Below are positions 1 through 5,536 of a stretch of 6,831 bases of DNA, piece after piece (the stretch's first letter is position 1; every line of letters starts with the position of its first letter). The position numbers were made by a program, and so were the translations under genes. This DNA comes from Acidimicrobiales bacterium (lineage in GTDB: Bacteria; Actinomycetota; Acidimicrobiia; Acidimicrobiales; Poriferisodalaceae). Below the pieces are notes generated by a model. That model was not told the origin of the DNA. It saw nothing but the letters and a program-made list of their open reading frames with translations, and did not search any database. The stretch covers positions 1-6,831 of the forward strand of contig JAGQSP010000185.1 in NCBI GenBank assembly GCA_020439485.1, given 5' to 3'.

Positions 1-1719
1 CTCTACCGAGTGCTACCCGACCCATCTGGCAGGTACTACGGGCCAGGCGACTCCGATCAGAACATCTGGTTCGGATGGCGATTTGGGCAGGCGTTCCGAG
101 AATGGAACCTGATTCCGCTCAGATTCGAAGACATGCTTGTCCCATTCGGATTCGACGTCGTCCTGGTCGATGGCTACCTCCCACTGTGGGTCTCCGGTTG
201 GTTCAACCTCATCGCACCACCTGTACTCGCCTACAACCTGACCCTCAGCGTCATCGCTATGGTCAACTACTTCGCTTTTCTTGCCGTGGCCCGCCAGGCG
301 ACGTCGAGTCGCTTCGTAGCGATGGTGGCGGCGTTGACTACCGCCACTGCTCCCGTTCTGATGACCCGGTTCACTGGACACATCCAACTCGCCTGTGCCT
401 TCACCATCGCGTTGCTTTTTCGCGAAGCCCTGTTGACCGCTAGCGGAGGCCTGGACGGTTCGACAGTCGCCCGACGATCAGCGAGGTTGGCCGCATTGGT
501 AGTCATAGCCTTCCTTTGTTCGGTCTATTTCTTCTTCGCTGGACTTGCCGTCTACCTGCTGACGCTCACCCTTCTCGGTCAACTCCGAAAGCGATACTTG
601 CTGTCGGTGGCCCTAGCCGGACTCGTAGTAACTGCGGTGCTCGCTCCACTGGCGCTGGCTCGCGTAGGGCTTGAGCGCAGCGAGCGGGCGGCGCGAACGA
701 TCGAGGAGCAAGCTAGCCGCGAGGTGTTCTATGACGTAACGACGCGTGTGTACTCAGCTGACATCCTCAGCGTTGCGATACCCAGCGACCCGACCCTACT
801 GTCGCTAGGCGAAGCGGAGTTTGCCGACCTACCCCGGACTGGCGAGACACTAACGTTTCCGGGATACGTAGCCTTGTTCGCCCTCGTCGCCGGGGCGATT
901 GTTCACCATCGATTCAGGGTATTGGTGGCCGTCCTAGCGCTGGGCACGGTCGCAGTTTCACTAGGCCCCATTCTACGCTTCGACGGCTACGAACAAGCGG
1001 TATTCGGCGACAACGTCGGCTACATGCCCTACGAGCTGGTTCGTCGAATGCCAGTTCTAGATGCAATGAGGGCCCCATCTCGTTTCGCTCTAGCCCTCCC
1101 CCCGATCGCCGCGCTCGCAATCGCGTCGCTCGGGGATCGCGCTCTCGCTCAATTCAGCTGGACACGCACCCGCGTCGGGATGTGTGTGATCGGCCTGCTC
1201 GCCGCAGGCCTTTCAAGCGTCTCGATTCTAGATCTCGTAGCGACCGATGGCCTGTCGATACCGCATGCGCTCGAAGGCATCGACGAGAGAGCCAAACCCG
1301 AGGACGCAATCCTGGTAGTGCCAACCGACTGCCGTGGCATTGAGGTCATGTATTTGCACCTGCAAGTCTCCTCGAGGTTGCCGATGGTCGGGTGCGGTCC
1401 GCAGTTCCAGTCCTTGCCATGGGCCTCGGAGCTGCGCCCTTATTTGGAGCACCCGTCGATGACGGCGCTCCGTTGCCGCCCAAACGACGTTGCGTTCTAT
1501 TACGGCGCCGACCGCGTCGCCAAACACTCGGCCGAGATTCCCGATGAGCTTCAGACTGCTTTCGGTGTTCGATTCCTTGTTGTAGATCTTTGGGCTCTCG
1601 CATCCGACGATTGCAACGGCATCGAGGACCACGTTTCCGATCTAGCCGAGACGCACGAGACCTGGGCAGCCAACGAACGGTTTGCCGTGATTGACCTCCA
1701 CCATCAGGTGCCGGGGTAG
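1..1719 (+). CDS. GT-C-type polytopic membrane glycosyltransferase (5' partial)
   Basis: This is probably an integral membrane glycosyltransferase of the GT-C fold, which would move a sugar from a polyprenyl-phosphate donor to an envelope acceptor outside the membrane. The frame is open to base 1 (Leu-Tyr-Arg precedes the GTG at 10), so the true start and first transmembrane helix lie upstream. Numbering from that GTG: an acidic first-loop motif GPGDSDQNIWFGWRF (11-25) resembles the loop that holds the catalytic Asp in GT-C enzymes. The motif FTGHIQL (121-127) matches the GH-x-QL signature of this family. YSADILSVAIPS (248-259) and YELVRRMPVLDAMRAPSRFA (341-360) are further family-like blocks. 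Hydrophobic segments lie near 66-95, 101-118, 158-190, 196-217, 283-319, 358-375 and 388-410. A soluble C-terminal domain of about 160 residues follows. The substrate is unknown. The gene is convergent with the GtrA-like gene. Family-level assignment is fairly sure; catalytic activity is inferred. Confidence 0.8.
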   Translation, partial: LYRVLPDPSGRYYGPGDSDQNIWFGWRFGQAFREWNLIPLRFEDMLVPFGFDVVLVDGYLPLWVSGWFNLIAPPVLAYNLTLSVIAMVNYFAFLAVARQATSSRFVAMVAALTTATAPVLMTRFTGHIQLACAFTIALLFREALLTASGGLDGSTVARRSARLAALVVIAFLCSVYFFFAGLAVYLLTLTLLGQLRKRYLLSVALAGLVVTAVLAPLALARVGLERSERAARTIEEQASREVFYDVTTRVYSADILSVAIPSDPTLLSLGEAEFADLPRTGETLTFPGYVALFALVAGAIVHHRFRVLVAVLALGTVAVSLGPILRFDGYEQAVFGDNVGYMPYELVRRMPVLDAMRAPSRFALALPPIAALAIASLGDRALAQFSWTRTRVGMCVIGLLAAGLSSVSILDLVATDGLSIPHALEGIDERAKPEDAILVVPTDCRGIEVMYLHLQVSSRLPMVGCGPQFQSLPWASELRPYLEHPSMTALRCRPNDVAFYYGADRVAKHSAEIPDELQTAFGVRFLVVDLWALASDDCNGIEDHVSDLAETHETWAANERFAVIDLHHQVPG

Positions 1720-1740
1720 CGCTCCGCAACTCGCTCCAGC

Positions 1741-2220
1741 TCATCTGCGCGCGGAGGTTGGACTAGCCCGATCCGCGAACAAGTAGCGCTCCAGAAGCAA
1801 GAACTTGCCGAACCACAAAACCCCCCACGCAACGAGGTTTGCCATCATGACTGCCACGTTGGACTTCCATGCGGCGTCAGCTAAGGCCACGAAGCCCGCC
1901 GAGACGAGCAGCCCAAGGAGGGTGTAACTCCAGAACGGGATGATCTCCGTCCTCAAAGAGTGCTGCCCCCGACGGCCCCAAACCAGCCTTCGGTTCATCT
2001 GGAAAATCGGAAGGGCCGCCAGGACCGTAGCAGCCGTGTTGGCCAAGACAGGCCCCCAACTCAGCCAGCCCAGACACGCTGCCAGCAGCAGCTGCGTGAT
2101 TGCAACACCAACAACCGATACGCCAGCGTACCTCGCGAGCTTTGGCCACCAACGTCGGACATCGCTCAGAGGACCCGACACAGAGCTGGAGTTTAGGGTG
2201 CCGATGCCGAGCCGGACCAC
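1741..2220 (-). CDS. GtrA-family membrane protein
   Basis: This is a small four-helix inner-membrane protein of the GtrA family (PF04138), whose members are thought to help translocate undecaprenyl-phosphate-linked sugars or otherwise support cell-surface glycosylation. At 159 residues it is close to the usual family length. Hydrophobic helices lie near 31-51, 54-74, 94-116 and 122-143. The typical NRRLVW motif follows helix 2 (76-81), and the protein ends with a KFLLLERYLF segment (139-148), the usual GtrA C-terminal signature. The start is uncertain. GTG at 2220 is preceded directly by an in-frame TAG (2221-2223), so nothing upstream is possible, and no clear Shine-Dalgarno is seen. The first 25 or so residues are not family-like, and an internal GTG at codon 14 (2181) is an alternative. 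It is convergent with the GT-C gene, with 21 nt between the stops and no obvious terminator. Family assignment is secure; its partner enzyme is not in view. Confidence 0.87.
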   Translation of the reverse strand: MVRLGIGTLNSSSVSGPLSDVRRWWPKLARYAGVSVVGVAITQLLLAACLGWLSWGPVLANTAATVLAALPIFQMNRRLVWGRRGQHSLRTEIIPFWSYTLLGLLVSAGFVALADAAWKSNVAVMMANLVAWGVLWFGKFLLLERYLFADRASPTSARR

Positions 2221-2307
2221 CTAGGCAAACGACGTGATCGAAACGACCGGGCTGTCCAGAACCGTTCCACCGATACTGCCGTTGAACGGCTTGTCAGAGA
2301 AGTTGAG
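2221..2307 (-). pseudogene. C-terminal remnant of a propeller-repeat secreted protein
   Basis: The minus strand encodes 28 residues and a stop that match the very end of the large secreted protein at 2863-5439. The remnant reads LNFSDKPFNGS, then a short linker, then LDSPVVSITSFA and stop. The intact gene reads FNFSSEQFQGS, a linker of equal length, then LDSPVVAIAPMI and stop. By eye 14 of 28 positions are identical, with no gap, and both end at the same place. Just upstream the similarity breaks off: a DGRGA string typical of these repeats appears in another frame around 2310-2324, suggesting frameshift or deletion. No start, signal peptide or full repeat is present. I read it as the tail of a decayed or truncated third paralogue, lying opposite to the intact pair. 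Its stop codon touches the GTG of the GtrA gene. Confidence 0.7.
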
Positions 2308-2370
2308 ACTGCGCCGCGGCCATCGAACGGACTCGTTGGACATCGCTGCGATGAAGGCGTTGTGCTTTCG

Positions 2371-2648
2371 GCGGTAGCGGCTGACGACCGGCTCTGGTGG
2401 CGAGCGATGTCGCGTCCGGCGAATCGGGGAGCTACCGCCAGCCGGAGTGCGGAACTTCCAACGAGAGCGATGACTGTTGGCGAAAGCAACAGGACGCCGA
2501 GCACAGCGATGACGATCCCGGCGGCCACAATGTTCGGACGCTGTTGACACACGCCGACGCTGAGGGCCGATGCGCCGATGTTGGCTACTGTGGCACCTAC
2601 CCAGCGGGAGCGGCACGTGGATCGAACGGCTGGAGCGCGGGCGGCCAT
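2371..2648 (-). pseudogene. Fragment of an FtsX-like ABC transporter permease
   Basis: The minus-strand frame from the ATG at 2648 encodes one long hydrophobic segment (NIVAAGIVIAVLGVLLLSP and on), then a basic amphipathic stretch ending APRFAGRDIARHQSRSSAAT. This resembles the middle of actinobacterial FtsX/MacB-type permeases, where a helix is followed by a 'RLALRDLARHRSRSAAALAAI'-like cytoplasmic block before the next helix. The expected next helix and extracellular domain are missing. The frame instead runs into DNA matching the tail of a different protein family in another frame. No ATPase partner is nearby and no ribosome binding site precedes the ATG. The frame stays open to 2193, overlapping the GtrA gene, but the sequence after about 2371 has no protein-like character. 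I regard it as a gene relic. The family assignment rests on motif recognition only. Confidence 0.5.
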
Positions 2649-2675
2649 CGACCTTTGACGCCTCGACGAACCAGA

Positions 2676-2687
2676 GGTGAATTCACC
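2676..2687. repeat. 12-bp perfect palindrome inside a larger inverted repeat
   Basis: GGTGAATTCACC is a perfect 12-bp palindrome. It sits inside a second inverted repeat, CAGAGGT (2672-2678) and ACCTCTG (2690-2696), with 11 nt between the arms. The site lies in the intergenic DNA upstream of the large secreted protein gene and of the minus-strand permease relic. It could be a protein-binding site or a decayed hairpin. No T-tract follows, so it is not a clear terminator. Confidence 0.3.
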
Positions 2688-2747
2688 GGACCTCTGACCC
2701 GGGAGAAGACGTTGGTCATTCCTACTGAGTCAGACGGTTGCGCACGA

Positions 2748-2760
2748 CCACTTAAAGTGG
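2748..2760. promoter_or_regulatory. Possible operator palindrome CCACTT-A-AAGTGG
   Basis: Two perfect 6-bp inverted arms are separated by one base, about 100 bp upstream of the start of the secreted protein gene. A weak -10-like TATACG lies 12 bp downstream (2773-2778), so a regulator bound here could overlap a promoter, although no convincing -35 box is present. A function as an operator is inferred from symmetry and position only. Confidence 0.25.
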
Positions 2761-2848
2761 CATTCTCACCACTATACGCATCAGCCGGTGGATTGTAGGA
2801 CGCACCGGTTCACTCAGGATGTTTGTTGATCTACTGGACTTTGATACC

Positions 2849-2857
2849 GGAGCGAGG
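2849..2857 (+). promoter_or_regulatory. Ribosome binding site of the large secreted protein gene
   Basis: GGAGCGAGG is a purine-rich Shine-Dalgarno sequence containing GGAG and GAGG. The GAGG ends 5 nt before ATG 2863 and only 2 nt before the overlapping GTG at 2860, which favours ATG 2863 as the start. GGAG lies 7 nt before GTG 2860, so that start cannot be excluded; it would add one residue. Confidence 0.6.
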
Positions 2858-2862
2858 CAGTG

Positions 2863-5439
2863 ATGAAACCTATTCGATCGGTCGTGGTTGTCGCCGCAGT
2901 TGCGACCGTGTTCCTCGCAATGCTCCCAATGACTCAGGCTGCTGCCGAACCGGCTCTTCGGGCGTCGGCGTCGCCGGTCGACTTCGGGTCTTCGGATTCG
3001 AGCGGACTTCGCGTCGTGCGCATCCACAACGACGGCTCGGCTACAACGATCGACTCGACACGGGCGAGTGATGGGTTCTCGTTCAGTCATGATGGATGCA
3101 CCGGAGTCACGCTTCACACCGGTGGATCGTGTTCGCTCCACGTGAGATCTCTGCCGCTCGGCTCTGGCACACAGACCGGCGAGATTGTCCTCGACCACAG
3201 CAACGGCTCGTTCTCGATCCCGACGACAGCGACTTTCGACGTACCGAACCACGTGTTCGTCGGAACGCACCGCAGCAATGATGCTATGGGGCCTGTGGCG
3301 AGTTGGCTAGGGACCGGGATCATGTCAGCGGATGCGTCCAACACCCGGCTCTCAATCGAGTCGGAGACCACGAACCTGGTTGTCGAGACCCCGGCCGGTG
3401 AGGTCTTCACAGCAGGCGCGCAGTGGAGCGGGCTTTCCTCGACGGGAGGTGACATCGCGGGCGCTGTGCTGACACCGGGGTGTTGGAGCAGCGTCGCCGA
3501 TGTCACTGTGGAGCAGGCCGAGTACGCCGCCGATGGCTCGGTCGACACCTTGACGATCGTCGGCCTGGCCCGCTGTGTCGACAGCCAGCAGGTGGCGATC
3601 CACTTTGTAGCCCACGTCTCCAGCACCGAGACCGCGGGTCCCATAGTCGGACCAGGCTCACTCGAACTGGGCCGCGTACTCGAGGGCGACCGCTCTGCCT
3701 CGGTATTCGTCTACAACAGCAGCGCCCTTCAGGTGGCCGTCGATGTCGATGCTCCGCCGGTGGCAGGGGCTGTTGTAGCGCCGGGTTGTCCAGACACGCT
3801 TGCGCCGGGCTCTGGATGCATGGTGAACGTATTGGCTGAGCGTGGTGCTTCGGTTGGAGATCTTCAGGGCGAGATCATCCTCGATGCGGCGGGTACCCGG
3901 ACATCGATTCCCTACACAGCAGTGCACGAGACGGCGGCGTATCTGCGGTACGCGCCGTTCGGTTTCGCGACGATCTTGGACGTCTATGACGAGACTACCC
4001 CTGGCCGACGGATGGTGGTGTCGCCGACCGAAACGGGTATCAGTTTCGCTTCGCACGAAGGTGACAGCACCTGGGACGTCGGGGTCATCAATATCAATGG
4101 TGCCGAGTTCCCCGCTGCCGGAACCTACGAACTGGTCGATTTCGATCCCGAACCGGGACAGCTCGCGGTTTCGGGCAATATCGTTTGCTTCGACAGAGGC
4201 GGCGCCGTCGTAGTCCACGAGTCCGGCATCAGCGATGGCCAGATCGACCGGTTCTCGGCGTCGCTCACGGTTACATGCGGCAACGATCCGGCCCAGACCC
4301 AGTACTTCAGCTTTCGCTACAACGTTCCGCTAGCCGAGCCCTGGCTTGGCATCTCGACGAGGTCGCTACAGCTGGACCGTGTTGACCGCTACGAGCCGTC
4401 GATCTACTCCGTCGAGGTCACCAATCGCGGGCGCGGACCGGGACGCGTCGAGGGCGCAGTCGCCGGTTCGCCATTCGTCACACTCGGCCAGGGCTGCGTC
4501 GGTACGGTGCTCGACCCCGGCGAGTCATGCGACCAGGAGATCGTCGTATCTACGGATCTCCCCTTGCGCACAGGCCACGACGTGGCTGTCATCTTCGACA
4601 TCGAGAACAACGCTCTCGGGCCCGTTTCGGCAACTGGCAGCGTGTTCTTCGACACACCCGATCTGACCCAGACAGGCTATTGGGTGCTGCAACAGGACGG
4701 CACCGTCACGCCATTCGGTGACGCTCCGATACTGCGGCCTGGCGACTTGTCAGCTCGAACCTACATTCACATCGAGCCGACTTGGGACGGACGGGGCTAT
4801 TGGCTGCTGGACAGCAACGGCATCGTCATAACTCAGGGCAACGCCACCTCGTACGGACACGTCACTACCCCACTTGAGCCGGGGGAGCGAGTATCGACGA
4901 TGGCGTCAACACCCGACAGTCGCGGGTACTGGATCTTTACGAATCGCGGCCGGGTACTGCCATTCGGGAACGCGCCAGACATCGGCGACCTTCTTGGGTT
5001 CGACCTCGACGGCGAGATCATCGCATCAACCTCCTCTCCGAGCGGTCGCGGCGCTTACATGATCGGCAGCGATGGCGGCGTGTTCGCGCTCGGCGACGCC
5101 AGGTTCGCCGGCTCAGTCCCACAAGTCCTGCCGGGAGTCGCGCTCGACCAGCCAGTAGTGGGACTCGTAGCCGACCCAGATGGTTCGGGCTACTGGATGG
5201 TCGCCGCCGACGGAGGGGTCTTCGCATTCGAAGCCCCCTACCGCGGCTCGGTGCCCGCCGTCCTACCGGCCGGCACAATCCTTGCGGCCCCAGTCAACGG
5301 AATGGTCCCGTTCTCAGATGGCTACCTCCTCGTCGCTGCCGACGGCGGCGTCTTCAACTTCAGCAGCGAGCAGTTCCAAGGGAGCCTCGGAGACCAAGAA
5401 CTCGACAGCCCAGTCGTGGCAATTGCACCGATGATCTAG
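2863..5439 (+). CDS. Large secreted multi-domain protein: ASH-like modules plus C-terminal propeller repeats
   Basis: This 858-residue exported protein has no visible catalytic motif and is probably a cell-surface or extracellular structural or binding protein. Residues 1-28 are a Sec signal peptide: KPIR, a hydrophobic core, then cleavage after the AAA before Glu29. Three ASH/'choice-of-anchor D'-like Ig domains (about 30-127, 262-355, 493-597) have the G-C...G-x-x-C pattern. They alternate with two copies of an unnamed beta-rich module (about 129-252 and 358-488). All ten cysteines fall in these five modules, two each: 79/90, 207/238, 309/319, 442/472 and 545/556. From 605 to the end there are six repeats of 40-46 residues carrying GYW and DGGVFAF-like motifs. 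No membrane anchor or sorting signal was seen. A paralogue follows after 97 nt on the same strand, possibly co-transcribed. The coding call is secure; function is unknown. Confidence 0.9.
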   Translation: MKPIRSVVVVAAVATVFLAMLPMTQAAAEPALRASASPVDFGSSDSSGLRVVRIHNDGSATTIDSTRASDGFSFSHDGCTGVTLHTGGSCSLHVRSLPLGSGTQTGEIVLDHSNGSFSIPTTATFDVPNHVFVGTHRSNDAMGPVASWLGTGIMSADASNTRLSIESETTNLVVETPAGEVFTAGAQWSGLSSTGGDIAGAVLTPGCWSSVADVTVEQAEYAADGSVDTLTIVGLARCVDSQQVAIHFVAHVSSTETAGPIVGPGSLELGRVLEGDRSASVFVYNSSALQVAVDVDAPPVAGAVVAPGCPDTLAPGSGCMVNVLAERGASVGDLQGEIILDAAGTRTSIPYTAVHETAAYLRYAPFGFATILDVYDETTPGRRMVVSPTETGISFASHEGDSTWDVGVININGAEFPAAGTYELVDFDPEPGQLAVSGNIVCFDRGGAVVVHESGISDGQIDRFSASLTVTCGNDPAQTQYFSFRYNVPLAEPWLGISTRSLQLDRVDRYEPSIYSVEVTNRGRGPGRVEGAVAGSPFVTLGQGCVGTVLDPGESCDQEIVVSTDLPLRTGHDVAVIFDIENNALGPVSATGSVFFDTPDLTQTGYWVLQQDGTVTPFGDAPILRPGDLSARTYIHIEPTWDGRGYWLLDSNGIVITQGNATSYGHVTTPLEPGERVSTMASTPDSRGYWIFTNRGRVLPFGNAPDIGDLLGFDLDGEIIASTSSPSGRGAYMIGSDGGVFALGDARFAGSVPQVLPGVALDQPVVGLVADPDGSGYWMVAADGGVFAFEAPYRGSVPAVLPAGTILAAPVNGMVPFSDGYLLVAADGGVFNFSSEQFQGSLGDQELDSPVVAIAPMI
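4675..5436 (+). repeat. Six tandem propeller-type protein repeats (GYW...DGGVFAFG)
   Basis: The C-terminal 254 residues of the secreted protein consist of six tandem units. They begin at residues 605 (GYWVLQQDGTV), 645 (GYWLLDSNGIV), 688 (GYWIFTNRGRV), 730 (GAYMIGSDGGVFALGDA), 776 (GYWMVAADGGVFAF) and 820 (GYLLVAADGGVFNF). Each unit carries an aromatic pair, a turn and a V-x-x-F/L strand, then a GS-type turn and a hydrophobic strand (for example PVVGLVADPD). The period of 40-46 residues and the count of six suggest a beta-propeller. The first three units are clearly more diverged than the last three. Fold is inferred, not shown. Confidence 0.7.
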
Positions 5440-5525
5440 CACCTGGCGAAAGCGCGATCGCACGCGGTGCTACGGCCGCAGGATGGTACCTTCCGGCACG
5501 GTTGCGCGAACCTAGACCAGCGAAA

Positions 5526-5532
5526 GAAGAAG
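5526..5532 (+). promoter_or_regulatory. Weak ribosome binding site of the second secreted protein gene
   Basis: GAAGAAG is the only purine-rich stretch at a workable distance, ending 4 nt before the GTG at 5537. An in-frame TAG at 5513 rules out starts further upstream, and there is no other start codon between it and 5537, so the start is well fixed despite the weak site. Confidence 0.4.
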
Positions 5533-5536
5533 CAAG

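Noticed and set aside
2193..2370. Continuation of the permease-relic frame as a 151-residue gene
   Set aside because: After about 2371 the translation becomes Ser/Arg-rich with no family similarity, and it overlaps the start of the GtrA gene; repeat-tail similarity is in a different frame, so this is not one intact protein.
2785..2808. Inverted repeat CCGGTG...CACCGG upstream of the secreted protein gene
   Set aside because: Six-base GC-rich arms with a 12-nt gap are common by chance in this base composition, and nothing else marks the site.
3114..4218. Minus-strand open frames of 176 and 186 codons inside the large secreted protein gene
   Set aside because: They are shadows of the plus-strand gene with no start context or recognisable domains.
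5438..5471. Inverted repeat AGCACC...GGTGCT after the first secreted protein gene as a terminator
   Set aside because: The arms are only 6 bp with a 22-nt loop, the left arm overlaps the stop codon, and no T-tract follows. The inner GCGATCGC palindrome is likely chance.
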